A stretch of 64,000 bases of DNA, taken from assembly GCF_011947265.1 (NCBI RefSeq), contig NZ_JAATHD010000007.1:92070-156069 (forward strand), given 5' to 3'. Source of the stretch: Paenibacillus sp. HB172176 (GTDB taxonomy: Bacteria > Bacillota > Bacilli > Paenibacillales > Paenibacillaceae). The notes under the pieces were generated by a model that was not told the origin of the DNA, did no database searches, and saw only the letters and a list, made by a program, of their open reading frames with translations. This document shows, one piece after another, positions 34,942-43,470 of this stretch (positions within the stretch are counted from its first letter, which is position 1; the number at the start of each line of letters is the position of its first letter). The translations under genes were made by a program, and so were the position numbers.

Positions 34942-35346
34942 ATGGACATTCAATCGTTTTTGTACCCCAAGAACGAGGTTTCTTACCTTAAGACATCCTC
35001 TACGATGAAGGAAGCTTTGGATAAATTGGAAGCGAGCCATTTTACAGCCATTCCGATTCTGGATGACAATGGCTTATACTTCGGAACGCTCTCCGAGGGC
35101 GATTTGTTATGGAAGATGAGAGCCACGCCCGGCCTCGGCTTCGACACGATGCATGAAATAGGCGTCCTCTCCATCAAAAAACGGATGAAGGTCGAATGCG
35201 TGGAGATTAACGCCGATTTGGACGACATGCTGGCGCTGGCTGCCGATCAGAATTTCGTTCCCGTCGTAGACGCTGATCGCGTCTTCCTCGGCATTATTCG
35301 CCGCAAGGATATTATCGCGTACTATACCAGGAATATTGTAGATTAG
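34942..35346 (+). CDS. CBS-domain pair protein
   Basis: 134 residues, consisting almost only of two CBS repeats: STMKEALDKLEASHFTAIPILDDNGLYFGTLSEGDLL and ADLDDMLALAADQNFVPVVDADRVFLGIIRRKDIIAYY (cores FTAIPILDDNG and FVPVVDADRVFLGIIRR). Tandem CBS pairs bind adenine nucleotides; this resembles YkuL-type proteins, including c-di-AMP binders, but the ligand cannot be told. ATG 34942 follows AAGGAG by 8-9 nt. Single gene, divergent from the MerR operon. Confidence 0.85.
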   Translation: MDIQSFLYPKNEVSYLKTSSTMKEALDKLEASHFTAIPILDDNGLYFGTLSEGDLLWKMRATPGLGFDTMHEIGVLSIKKRMKVECVEINADLDDMLALAADQNFVPVVDADRVFLGIIRRKDIIAYYTRNIVD

Positions 35347-35467
35347 ATTCGTCCGAATATATCTTCAAACGCGAGCTTCGCGACGTATTGATCATGTCGA
35401 TTTGCAAGGCTGGCGTTCGTCGTCATAGTACAGGCGAAACAATAGTCTGAAAGCGGGAGGGTAAGCA

Positions 35468-36262
35468 ATGAAAAGTGTAATTTCGAAGGACGGAACATCA
35501 ATCGGTTACACGAGGATCGGAGGAGGGCCGGTCTTGATTCTGGTCGACGGGGCGCTCTGCTATCGGGCTTCCGGCCCGAACGGACCGCTCGCCGAACTGC
35601 TGTCGGCTTACTTCACAGTGTACACGTACGACCGCCGAGGGCGGGGAGACAGCAGCGATGCGAAGCCTTACGCGATCGAACGGGAAGTGGAGGATGTGGC
35701 TGCGATTATCGAGGAAGCAGGCGGCTCCGCCTGTTTGTACGGTATCTCTTCTGGAGCGGCGCTCGCTCTGGAGGCGGCGAAGCGGCTTTCTTCCGTGACG
35801 AAGCTCGCTCTGTACGAAGCGCCGTTCGTCGTAGACGGCAGCCGGCTGCCGGTGCCGAGAGACTATGCCGCTGTCTTTGACAAGCTGCTTGCTTCTGATC
35901 GTCGCAGCGCGGCCGTGAAGCATTTTATGAGGAAGGGTGTTGGTCTTCCCGCAATTGCAATGCTCATCATGCCGCTTATGCCGGCTTGGTCGAAGCTTAA
36001 GGCGGTCGCGCACACGCTTCCCTACGACACGCTGCTTACGGAGCGCTTCCAGCAAGGGGAGCCGCTTCCGGCCGAGTATTGGTCATCCGTCGGCATCCCG
36101 ACGCTCGTTGTCTGCGGCGGCAAGAGCCCGGCGTGGATGCAGAACGGGATGAAGGCTCTGGCCGCCACACTGCCTCGGGCGAGTCTGCATGTTCTGCCGG
36201 GAGAAACGCATATCGTCAAGCCGCAGTCGCTGGCGCCGGTATTGCGGGATTTCTATCTTTGA
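35468..36262 (+). CDS. Alpha/beta-hydrolase fold protein
   Basis: 264 residues. The core strand-turn LILVDGALCYRASGPNGPLAELL, the YDRRGRGDS motif, the nucleophile elbow LYGISSGAAL (Ser in G-x-S-x-G), TLVVCGGKSPAWM near the acid residue, and LPGETHIVK with the catalytic His are in the normal order for the fold. Cytoplasmic, monocistronic, ATG 35468 after GGGAGGG. Substrate unknown; similar proteins are annotated only as hydrolases. Confidence 0.82.
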   Translation: MKSVISKDGTSIGYTRIGGGPVLILVDGALCYRASGPNGPLAELLSAYFTVYTYDRRGRGDSSDAKPYAIEREVEDVAAIIEEAGGSACLYGISSGAALALEAAKRLSSVTKLALYEAPFVVDGSRLPVPRDYAAVFDKLLASDRRSAAVKHFMRKGVGLPAIAMLIMPLMPAWSKLKAVAHTLPYDTLLTERFQQGEPLPAEYWSSVGIPTLVVCGGKSPAWMQNGMKALAATLPRASLHVLPGETHIVKPQSLAPVLRDFYL

Positions 36263-36385
36263 GAGGCGCGACGGAGGAACGAGTTCAAATGTCTTTTCGA
36301 TAGCTGTGAGTTCAAAGATCCCGATGAGGCTGTCGATTAACTGTGAATCACCAACTTGTAGAACACCTCAGTTGGTTCCGCTTTT

Positions 36386-36537
36386 GAAGCTGCAGTGCTG
36401 GTAAGCAGCGTTAGAGCGCCAGTCGGAGAGTCATCCGAAGCTGCAGTGCTGGTAATCAGCGCTAGAGCGCCAACCGGAGAGTCATCCGAAGCTGCAACGC
36501 TGGTAAGCAGCGCTCAGCTTCACGAACGACCGTTAGC
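36386..36537. repeat. Tandem 51-bp repeat, about 2.5 copies
   Basis: Units starting GAAGCTGCAG, GAAGCTGCAG and GAAGCTGCAA begin at 36386, 36437 and 36488, exactly 51 bp apart, each with GCTGGTAA(G/T)CAGCGYTAGAGCGCC-like content. The period is a multiple of three, so a repetitive 17-residue frame exists, but it has no ribosome site. This is the main content of the 370-bp gap between the hydrolase and the PL14-like gene. Confidence 0.75.
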
Positions 36538-36633
36538 AATGTTGTTGAAGGGCCTGCAGAGTGCGTTTAAAGGACGCAGACGTGCTTAGAGCTTTAGGGC
36601 AAGCAGATTAGAAAAAATATCAAGTTTCGTCCG

Positions 36634-38784
36634 CTACGAGGACGGCAAAGCCGCCGCCGTCAAGTCCACCGCTCGCAGCAAGGCGACGAGCGCTTCAGCG
36701 ATGGAGGTAGCAGCCTCGGGAGCGAATGCTTTGCCGCCGCGGCCTTGCAAGACGCCTTGCGCGCTTAGCGCATATACGCTGTCGCGTGACCAATCCGGCA
36801 GCGCCGCGTCGTCGGCGTAAAGCGACGACGCTTCGGCAGCAGAGGCCAGCTTCAACGCCCGGGCGAGCATGACCGCCATTTGTGCGCGCGCCACTTCCGC
36901 TTGCGGACGGAAGCTGCCGTCCGCGAAGCCGTTAATGATGCCGGCTTGCGCGGCGGAGGCGATGGCGGTCTTCTGCGCTTCATCGAGCCCCGCCAGGTCG
37001 GCGAAGGCTGAGGCGCCGGCTCCGGCGGGCGGAGCGGGAAGATCCAATGCCCGAACCAGCAGCCGCACCCAATCCGCTCTTGTAATCGGTTTATTGGGAT
37101 GAAAGGCTTCGCCGGCCTGCGGCACATCCCAGATACGCAGCTCAGCTGCGCGAATGAAGCTTGCTTCCGCCCAGTGACCGGCGATGGCGGATTTAACAGG
37201 CGTCAGATCCACTTCGGATGATTCCGTGCCCGAATCCTGGTTGCCGGAATCGTCGTCGTCAGGCGCTCCAGTTCCGGGAGTTTCGCTGCCGTTATTTCCG
37301 TCGTCGTCAGGCGTCCCTGTCCCCGGATTTTCACCGCCTGTATGACCCCCATCATCGGAATTCCCATTTCCGGAGCCCCCGCTGCCCCCGTCCGGCGTTC
37401 CTTCCCCTGAATCTCCACCGCTTGAACCGCCGTCTTCATCAGGGTCGCCATTGCCGGGATTTTCCGTCCCTGGATCAGTATCTTCCCCGCTGCCGCCGTT
37501 CTTCTCCGTTCCATAGATGACCGCTTCCGTAATACTGTTCCAGTTGTTGATTGTATTGCCGGAGCCGGAAATTCGAATATATTTCGCCGTTACATGATCG
37601 AGCGCGAACGGCTCAAGCTCCGTGAAGCGGCTGGAGCTTTGCCCGTCGAACTGCGTGCTCCATGCTTCGCCGTCCTCGGAGGTTTCGATTCGGAAGATCG
37701 TCGAACGAATGCTCGACTGGTAGAAAGCAAGCGAGATCTGCGACAGCTCGTGATTCTCGCCCAGATCATACTGAATCCACTGCTCTCCCTCGGCCGACCA
37801 ACGCGTGGTCAAATCGTCATCGATCGTATTCTCGGGTCCGTTGCCTTCCTCATAGACACTGGCCGTAACGCTGATCGGCGCAATGCGATAGTCCATCATC
37901 GGATCCTTGTAGTCGCATCCTCCTTTATCCAGTTCGCACATGTCGGAGCGGAGAGAGGAAACCTTCACATCGTCATACCAGATGTACGAATCATTCGCCG
38001 GCGCGTAATCCTCGGTAGCGCCTCCATAGAAGGTGGAGAAGTAAGCCTTGTCCACCTTGTCCGAATTCGTCACGAACCGGAGACCGGTCACCTTCGTCGC
38101 TTCCTGTCCGTTGTACCAGATTTGAATTTCGCCGTCGGGATTGGCTTCGCCATTCGTAACCGTGTTGACCTTCACCCGCTGAACGATGTTGAACCATTCC
38201 TCCTTCGGATAATAGATGGGCGATCCGTTATAATACGTCAGATCGGCTTCGTCCCCGTATTGACCGGCATTCCCCATGGAGTAGATATAGACGGCGGCTT
38301 GTCCGTCCTTCCGCCAGATGAGACGCGAGCTGAAGCCGTTCTCGCCCGTGCAGATCTGTCCGCCGGAGCAAGAGGCTCCGCCCGCAAGTCCAATCCCCAG
38401 CTTACCGCCGAATTGCGTCGATCCCCAGCTGAAATCCTCGTCGAATCTTACCCAATAGGACAAATAATATTCATCTGCAGGCGCAAGCTCGAAGGGAGCC
38501 TGATAGCCCGAATCCTGGGGTCCGATCTTGCCCTCCGGATAGAGGATCTTCAAAGATTTGAAGCCGCTGTGGCTGATCTCGTCATCGACCTCGCTTCTGT
38601 CGTCGCCGAGCAGCCACGGCGCGCTCCAATCCGCGTCCATCCAGTCCTCAAGGCCATAGGCTCCGCCCGCCGTTCCCGATTCGAAGGAATTATCCAACGA
38701 TGCAGCCGAGGCTGCCGCGGAGCCGAGAACAAGCATCAAGCCCATTCCCGCCAACATGCCAAGCCTTTTTCCCAAAACCCTCAT
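36634..38784 (-). CDS. SLH-anchored polysaccharide lyase, PL14-like with discoidin domain
   Basis: About 716 residues. A signal peptide (RLGMLAGMGLMLVLGSAAASA) precedes a beta-jelly-roll catalytic region of about 280 residues with YYLSYWVRFDEDFSW, GGKLGIGLAGG and GFSSRLIWRKDG, the pattern of PL14-type alginate/glucuronan lyases. Next is an F5/8 type C (discoidin) module (ENTIDDDLTTRWSAEGEQWIQYDLG, core DDLTTRWSAEG), a Gly/Asp/Pro-rich linker of about 90 residues, and three SLH repeats to the end. It would sit on the cell surface cutting uronic-acid polymers. TTG 38787 is an equally placed alternative start. Monocistronic and unlinked to a transporter here. Confidence 0.82.
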   Translation of the reverse strand: MRVLGKRLGMLAGMGLMLVLGSAAASAASLDNSFESGTAGGAYGLEDWMDADWSAPWLLGDDRSEVDDEISHSGFKSLKILYPEGKIGPQDSGYQAPFELAPADEYYLSYWVRFDEDFSWGSTQFGGKLGIGLAGGASCSGGQICTGENGFSSRLIWRKDGQAAVYIYSMGNAGQYGDEADLTYYNGSPIYYPKEEWFNIVQRVKVNTVTNGEANPDGEIQIWYNGQEATKVTGLRFVTNSDKVDKAYFSTFYGGATEDYAPANDSYIWYDDVKVSSLRSDMCELDKGGCDYKDPMMDYRIAPISVTASVYEEGNGPENTIDDDLTTRWSAEGEQWIQYDLGENHELSQISLAFYQSSIRSTIFRIETSEDGEAWSTQFDGQSSSRFTELEPFALDHVTAKYIRISGSGNTINNWNSITEAVIYGTEKNGGSGEDTDPGTENPGNGDPDEDGGSSGGDSGEGTPDGGSGGSGNGNSDDGGHTGGENPGTGTPDDDGNNGSETPGTGAPDDDDSGNQDSGTESSEVDLTPVKSAIAGHWAEASFIRAAELRIWDVPQAGEAFHPNKPITRADWVRLLVRALDLPAPPAGAGASAFADLAGLDEAQKTAIASAAQAGIINGFADGSFRPQAEVARAQMAVMLARALKLASAAEASSLYADDAALPDWSRDSVYALSAQGVLQGRGGKAFAPEAATSIAEALVALLRAVDLTAAALPSS

Positions 38785-39094
38785 CAACTCTTCCCTCCCA
38801 GCATCATGCTTCCATTTTCATTGTCTTGCCGCTTTCCTGTTCCGCCTCCCCCGCGCCCTCTCTTAAGAGAGTACTTGGGGCCTTGTCGACCGTCCATTTC
38901 CCGATTTTTCGAAATTTTTCTTATATTAAGAAAATAGATAGGCAGAACTTGTCCGTTCTTGGGATTGTTCGCGAATTCGCGTATGAATTCCCTTTCCCGG
39001 GCAGGATATGCAAAGCTGACATAGGAATTAGTCCTCCTGCCGTCGAAGTAGAGAGGAGAAATGATGCACGGCTTTGCCGCAGAAGGAGATCGAA

Positions 39095-39688
39095 ATGGAG
39101 AAACTCGATATACAGAATCATTTGGTAGAGTCGCAAGAGCGGCTCAGGGAACTGGTGGGAAAGCCGCATGAAGCGGTCGTGATGAAGAGCATCGCGATGA
39201 TCGACGAACAGGCTGCCGCCTATATCGCCATGTCCTCGATGATGTTTATGGCCACCTCCGGCGAGGATGGACGCTGCGACGTCTCTCCGAAGGGAGACGG
39301 AGCAGGCTTCGTGCATGTCGCCAATCCGTATCAGCTTGTCATTCCGGATCGACCGGGCAATAAGCGGGTCGATTCCTTGCGCAATATTCTTGGCAACCCC
39401 CATGTGGGGCTTCTGTTCATCATTCCGGGCATGGAGGAGGTGTTGCGGGTCAACGGGAGGGCGTCGATCATTCACGGTCACTCGGTTCTTGAGGAGCTGA
39501 GCTTCAAGGGCAAAGCGCCCTTGCTTGGCATTGTCGTGGATGTGGAGGAATGCTTCATTCATTGTCCGAGAGCCTTAAAGCATGCCGGCATTTGGGAGCA
39601 TGATCATTGGCCGCCGCAGGAGGAGCTTCCCTCCTCGAAGGATATTTTCCAAGCGCATCTGAAAATCAACGGCTACAAGATCGACTAA
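39095..39688 (+). CDS. PPOX-type FMN-binding flavoprotein
   Basis: 197 residues. KSIAMIDEQAAAYIAMSSMMFMATSGEDGRCDVSPKGDGAGFVHV (core FMATSGEDGRCDVSPKGD) and DRPGNKRVDSLRNILGNPHVGLLFIIPG are the split-barrel flavin-binding motifs of the pyridoxamine-phosphate-oxidase-like family; the layout matches the DR_2398/MSMEG_1061 subgroup. ATG 39095 follows AAGGAG by 8 nt, so the seven-residue longer frame is rejected. Probably binds FMN; the reaction is unknown. Followed by a terminator. Confidence 0.85.
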   Translation: MEKLDIQNHLVESQERLRELVGKPHEAVVMKSIAMIDEQAAAYIAMSSMMFMATSGEDGRCDVSPKGDGAGFVHVANPYQLVIPDRPGNKRVDSLRNILGNPHVGLLFIIPGMEEVLRVNGRASIIHGHSVLEELSFKGKAPLLGIVVDVEECFIHCPRALKHAGIWEHDHWPPQEELPSSKDIFQAHLKINGYKID

Positions 39689-39712
39689 CCGCATATCGAC
39701 CATCGACGGAAG

Positions 39713-39737
39713 GCCGCTGCTATCAGCGGCTTTTTTG
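39713..39737 (+). terminator. Terminator of the PPOX gene
   Basis: GCCGCTG (39713-39719) and CAGCGGC (39724-39730) around CTAT, then six T residues. Confidence 0.85.
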
Positions 39738-39763
39738 CAATAATAGCGTGTGAAATTTCAGGG

Positions 39764-39998
39764 CTAACGAAAACATACGATCTCGATAAGTGGCTTGATG
39801 GAGATAGGAGGAGCACTAACAAGCCTGATAACGTTATTGTCCTAAAAAGGCACCCCATTCAAAGCTAACGAAGATCTATCGTTTTATTTCATGGTTTCGT
39901 GCGCAATCATACTCGTTTTGATGACATAAAGATACCAATCTTCGTTAGATTTACGCTGGCCCGAGATTCAGGTGTTTAACGTTATGAGTTTTCGTTAG
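39764..39998. repeat. Intergenic repeat region with CTAACGAA motifs
   Basis: CTAACGAA occurs at 39764-39771 and 39865-39872, and inverted (TTCGTTAG) at 39941-39948 and 39991-39998, with TAACGTTAT-like motifs between. It fills most of the 445-bp gap before the ABC operon. The same elements recur near 43292, so this is probably a dispersed intergenic repeat family. Confidence 0.6.
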
Positions 39999-40063
39999 GA
40001 TCCCATGTCCAAGCACCAAGATCGACGATTCTGCCATCAAATATGCGACGCAGCAATTGAAAG

Positions 40064-40105
40064 TTGACTTGGATTATGCCCTCATGATATATTGTGCATA
40101 CACAA
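40064..40105 (+). promoter_or_regulatory. Promoter and GntR operator of the YtrA-like operon
   Basis: TTGACT (40064-40069) and TATATT (40088-40093) are 18 bp apart. TTGTGCATACACAA (40092-40105) is a near-perfect palindrome overlapping the -10, followed by another ACATACACAA. This matches the position of YtrA-type GntR autorepression sites. Confidence 0.7.
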
Positions 40106-40133
40106 CATACACAATTTAATGGGGAGGTACGAT

Positions 40134-40991
40134 ATGCTGGCTTTAGACATTAAGCATTTGAATAAGAAGTATGCCAATTTCGAGTTGAACGACGTATCGT
40201 TTCAGCTGGAGAAGGGCTATATTATGGGCTTCATCGGAGCTAATGGGGCGGGCAAGACAACGACGATCAAATCCGTCTTGAACATGGTTCGTCCGGACAG
40301 CGGCGAGGTTCGTATTCTGGGGCGGAACATGGCTGAGCAAGAGATTGCATTGAAGCAAGAAATCGGCTATACCTTTGGCGGCATTGATTATTATACGAGA
40401 AGCAAGATCAAGAAGTTGACCGATGTCATCAAGGCTTTCTATAAAAATTGGGACGATGCGGCCTATACCAGATATATGCGGAAATTCAAAGTGGATGAAA
40501 ATAAGAAGGTATCCGAGCTGTCGACGGGCATGCGAGTCAAATACAGTCTTGCTCTCGCTTTGTCGCATGGGGCGAAGCTGCTGCTTCTCGACGAGCCGAC
40601 AAGCGGGCTCGATCCGGTCGCAAGAGACGAACTGCTCGACATCTTTCAGGAGCTCGTCATGGACGGAGAGATCAGCATTCTGTTCTCGACCCATATCACC
40701 TCCGATCTGGAGAAATGCGCGGATTATATTACGTTTATTGCCGACGGGACCATTATTCGCAGCTCCGAGAAGGATGCGTTTATGGAAGCCTACCGCCTGC
40801 TGAACGGCAGCGAGAGCGAGCTGAGCCAGGTGAAGGATAAGCTGATTTCCTACAAGGTCAATTCCTTCGGCTTTACGGGACTCATACGTTCCGAAGACTT
40901 CAACCCTTCATGCGGTCTGAAAGCGGCCGTTCCAAGCCTGGAGGAAATTATGATTTATTTTGCGAAGAAGGAGGATGCGGCGCATGTATAA
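40134..40991 (+). CDS. ABC transporter ATP-binding protein, YtrB/YhcH type
   Basis: 285 residues. Walker A GANGAGKTTT, signature LSTGMRVKYSLALALS (a degenerate LSGG form usual in this subgroup), Walker B LLLLDEPTSGLDP, and switch histidine in FSTHITSDLEKCADY. ATG 40134 follows GGGGAGG by 6 nt. It overlaps the permease gene by 8 bp and powers it. The ABC-permease-GntR order is that of YtrA-type operons, which respond to cell-wall antibiotics in Bacillus. Confidence 0.9.
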   Translation: MLALDIKHLNKKYANFELNDVSFQLEKGYIMGFIGANGAGKTTTIKSVLNMVRPDSGEVRILGRNMAEQEIALKQEIGYTFGGIDYYTRSKIKKLTDVIKAFYKNWDDAAYTRYMRKFKVDENKKVSELSTGMRVKYSLALALSHGAKLLLLDEPTSGLDPVARDELLDIFQELVMDGEISILFSTHITSDLEKCADYITFIADGTIIRSSEKDAFMEAYRLLNGSESELSQVKDKLISYKVNSFGFTGLIRSEDFNPSCGLKAAVPSLEEIMIYFAKKEDAAHV

Positions 40992-41640
40992 TCTGTTCAT
41001 GAAAGAGTTGAAACTAGGCATACCTCCGATGTTTTTCGTCATGCCGTTTATAACCGCCGTGTTGATGCTCATTCCCGGCTGGGTTTATTTTCTTGTTCCG
41101 ATGTATTTTTTCTGGATTACGATTCCGAACATCTTTGCTGGCTACAAGACTCAGAACGATCTGATGTTTATGGCGATGCTGCCTGTTGCGAAGAAGGATA
41201 TGGTGCGAGCGAGGGTGGCGGCCATTGTGTTTCTCGAGCTGCTGCATATTGTCACGGCCATGATCTCCGGCATCTTCACGCTGGAGCTGTTTCCGAATAT
41301 CATTTACTATTTCTTCCCGCCGCATCTTGGCTTCTGGGGACTTTGCCTGATTATGCTGGGGCTCTTCAATCTCGTCTTCATCATCATGTATTACAAAACA
41401 GCTTATAAATACGGCTGGGCGACCGTCGCGTCCATTACGGCGGCAGTGCTGTTCGCCGGAGCTGTTCAGTGGCTCGGCATTCAGAACGCTGATGTGCATG
41501 ATTGGTTTTACGGCTCCGGGGCCCATGATACGCTGTTGCAGGCTTTCCTTCTGATCATTGGACTCGCAATCTTCGCGGCATGCACGGCAATTGCGTATCG
41601 CATTGGGGTAAAGCGGTTCCTGCATGTGGAAATCCAATGA
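40984..41640 (+). CDS. ABC-2 type permease
   Basis: 218 residues and six hydrophobic helices (MFFVMPFITAVLMLIPGWVYF first; LLQAFLLIIGLAIFAACTAIAY last) with the conserved NDLMFMAMLPVAKKDMVRAR segment seen in ABC-2 permeases of YtrC/YhcI type. ATG 40984 follows AAGGAGG by 8-9 nt and overlaps the ATPase gene; its end overlaps the GntR gene by 4 bp. Exporter channel of the operon; substrate unknown. Confidence 0.85.
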   Translation: MYNLFMKELKLGIPPMFFVMPFITAVLMLIPGWVYFLVPMYFFWITIPNIFAGYKTQNDLMFMAMLPVAKKDMVRARVAAIVFLELLHIVTAMISGIFTLELFPNIIYYFFPPHLGFWGLCLIMLGLFNLVFIIMYYKTAYKYGWATVASITAAVLFAGAVQWLGIQNADVHDWFYGSGAHDTLLQAFLLIIGLAIFAACTAIAYRIGVKRFLHVEIQ

Positions 41641-42008
41641 ACATAGCCGTCTCGAACACCTCGGAGAAACCGATTTATCAGCAGCTCTTCGAGCAAATCA
41701 GCGCTCAAATCTTGAAAGGCGAGCTAGAGAGCGGCTATTGCTTGCCGCCCATTCGCCAAGCGGCACAGGAACTGCGTGTCAGCATCATTACTGTGAAGAA
41801 AGCTTGGGAGGAGCTCGAGCGTTGCGGCTTAATTAACACCATAACGGGGAAAGGCTGTTTCGTAGCGGAATTTTCTCCACAGGAGAAGCTGCGAATTCGA
41901 GAAGAAATGATTTTGAAGCAGATGGCTGTCGACGCCTCTTACTACAAATCGTTTGGTCTTACGATCGAAGAGGCGATTGCTCTGCTGCGGAAGGTTTATT
42001 CGGATTGA
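41637..42008 (+). CDS. GntR-family regulator, YtrA subfamily
   Basis: 123 residues. The winged helix (KPIYQQLFEQISAQILKGELESGYCLPPIRQAAQELRVSIITVKKAWEELERCGLI, cores IYQQLFEQI and LPPIRQAAQELRVS) is followed by a short C-terminal helix pair, the size of YtrA members that lack a ligand domain. Translation is coupled to the permease by an ATGA overlap. It likely represses this operon at 40092-40105. Confidence 0.9.
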   Translation: MNIAVSNTSEKPIYQQLFEQISAQILKGELESGYCLPPIRQAAQELRVSIITVKKAWEELERCGLINTITGKGCFVAEFSPQEKLRIREEMILKQMAVDASYYKSFGLTIEEAIALLRKVYSD

Positions 42009-42018
42009 AATGACATCG

Positions 42019-42042
42019 GGGCTGCTCCCTAAGGAGCAGCCC
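42019..42042 (+). terminator. Hairpin after the YtrA-like operon
   Basis: GGGCTGCTCC (42019-42028) pairs with GGAGCAGCCC (42033-42042), loop CTAA. The T-rich stretch follows only after 10 bases, so termination may be partial. Confidence 0.7.
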
Positions 42043-42087
42043 TCGTACAATTTTGAGGCGGAGTTGTCCATTCATTCAAAAATAAGC

Positions 42088-42118
42088 TTGCGCCTTACGC
42101 AACGTCATGTTTTATACT
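42088..42118 (+). promoter_or_regulatory. Probable MerR-type promoter
   Basis: TTGCGC (42088-42093) and TATACT (42113-42118) are separated by 19 bp, the over-long spacing of MerR promoters. TTGCG-CCTTA-CGCAA spans the -35 and the palindrome TTACCGGTAA lies just downstream of the -10. Which is the operator is not clear. Confidence 0.5.
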
Positions 42119-42161
42119 AGGTTTACCGGTAAGGGAGTTAGCGCTAACGAAGGAGATTGCG

Positions 42162-42644
42162 ATGAAGCGACTTTGGAAGGTGGGAGATCTGGCCAAGCTG
42201 ACGGGCCTCACCGTGCGGACATTGCGGTTCTATGACCAAATCGGTTTGTTCTCGCCATCCAGCCAGACGGATTCCGGGCACAGGCTATACGATGAAGGCG
42301 ATCTGTCGCGCCTGCAGCAGATCCTGTCGCTTAAGGAGCTGGGCTTGTCTCTGGAGGAGATCAAATCGGCACTGCATGACGGACAGTTCAGTCCGCTGGA
42401 GATCGTTAATCTGCAGATGGAGCGACTAAACGAGCAAATCAAGCTGCAGCAGAAGCTTCTCGAGCAGCTCCAACATGTGTCGCGGTCGATGCAGGAGAAG
42501 GCTCCGCTGACTGTGGAAGACTTTACGGGGCTGCTGCAGGCGATGAAGAAGAACCATGAGAAGCTGGTTATCGAGCGGCAGAAGAGCTGGGAGCATCGTC
42601 TGGGAGCTCTGGGCCATTTTCTGGCTGACCCGAATGAGGAATAA
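42162..42644 (+). CDS. MerR-family regulator
   Basis: 160 residues. WKVGDLAKLTGLTVRTLRFYDQIGL is the winged-helix start (core TVRTLRFYDQIGL), then SGHRLYDEGDLSRLQQILSLKELGLSLEEI and a long coiled-coil dimer helix. No cysteines for metal sensing. First gene of an operon with the SRPBCC protein 26 bp downstream; MerR-SRPBCC pairs suggest a small-molecule response, but the ligand is unknown. ATG 42162 after AAGGAG. Confidence 0.88.
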   Translation: MKRLWKVGDLAKLTGLTVRTLRFYDQIGLFSPSSQTDSGHRLYDEGDLSRLQQILSLKELGLSLEEIKSALHDGQFSPLEIVNLQMERLNEQIKLQQKLLEQLQHVSRSMQEKAPLTVEDFTGLLQAMKKNHEKLVIERQKSWEHRLGALGHFLADPNEE

Positions 42645-42670
42645 CAATCGAACTAGTAGGAGGAATTTCA

Positions 42671-43114
42671 ATGACTGAACGATTTGTCAAACATGCTACC
42701 TTCGTCGTGGAGCGGACGTATGCGGCAACGCCCGCTAAGGTGTTCCAGGCCTGGTCGGATCCCGTTGCCAAGGCTAAATGGTTCTCGAAAGCGGACAGCT
42801 TCGAATTCCGGGTCGGGGGACGCGAATACAGCAAAGGCGGTCCGCCTGAAGGTCCTGTATTCACCTTCGATGCCTGCTACCAGGAAATCATTCCGGAGCA
42901 GCGCATTATCTACAGCTATACGCTCGACTCCGATGATACGCGAATCTCCGTCTCTGTTACGACGGTAGAGCTCATCCCGGTCGAAGGAGGAACGAAGCTG
43001 ATTTTCACCGAGCAAGGTTCGTTTGTCGACGGACATGACACGCCGGAGATGCGCGAGCATGGCACGACGATTATGCTGGACGCGCTTGGCAAGTCGATCG
43101 AAGAAGAGGCTTGA
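42671..43114 (+). CDS. SRPBCC (AHSA1/START-like) protein
   Basis: 147 residues in a single Aha1-C/START-like ligand-binding fold: VVERTYAATPAKVFQAWSDPVAKAKWFSKADSFEF (core VFQAWSDPVAKAKWF), VGGREYSKGGP, and GGTKLIFTEQG near the C-terminal helix. Related to the YndB family, which binds hydrophobic ligands. AGGAGG lies 7 nt before the ATG. Co-transcribed with the MerR gene. Confidence 0.87.
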   Translation: MTERFVKHATFVVERTYAATPAKVFQAWSDPVAKAKWFSKADSFEFRVGGREYSKGGPPEGPVFTFDACYQEIIPEQRIIYSYTLDSDDTRISVSVTTVELIPVEGGTKLIFTEQGSFVDGHDTPEMREHGTTIMLDALGKSIEEEA

Positions 43115-43291
43115 CGATCACGCGCCATCCTTGCCGAGAATGAGGTCATATCGACGCGGACCAGATTACAATTTTGACAACATATGGAACCTCAGCCGAT
43201 TGAACGCTTTGCTGGAGAATAATTTCCTTCCATGCAACCAAGAACAAGTCTGCATCGAATAATGGTAATGAAGAGGAGTAAGCGCCTAATG

Positions 43292-43400
43292 TAACGAAGA
43301 ATGCTAACGTTATTTTCGCAAAATAAGCTGTTCCGAAGATCTAACGAAGAATGGTAGCGCTATTGTGCCCAATACAGCTCTTTCATCGAGCAAAAGGGCT
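43292..43400. repeat. Two 50-bp units of the intergenic TAACGAAGAATG repeat
   Basis: TAACGAAGAATG starts at 43292 and again at 43342, each followed by a (C/G)TAACGTTATT-like or GTAGCGCTATT segment and a GCT-rich end. Same motif family as 39764-39998. The remaining 43115-43676 gap holds only these units, a terminator and an AT-rich promoter region. Confidence 0.6.
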
Positions 43401-43432
43401 GGATAACGGTATAGATATTCATACAAAGCGAG

Positions 43433-43466
43433 GAGAACAACAGCACTTTTGGTTGTTCTCTTTTTA
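43433..43466 (+). terminator. Terminator after the repeat region
   Basis: GAGAACAAC (43433-43441) pairs perfectly with GTTGTTCTC (43452-43460), followed by TTTTTA. It lies 320 bp after the SRPBCC stop, so either that transcript has a long tail or a short RNA ends here. Confidence 0.8.
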
Positions 43467-43470
43467 TGTG

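Noticed and set aside
36395..36589. 64-codon repetitive frame in the 51-bp repeats
   Set aside because: Consequence of a repeat period divisible by three; no ribosome site and no support for translation.
37594..38937. 447-codon open frame on the plus strand
   Set aside because: Antisense to the PL14-like gene, whose domains are clear; the frame is open because of high GC codon bias and shows no protein-like motifs.
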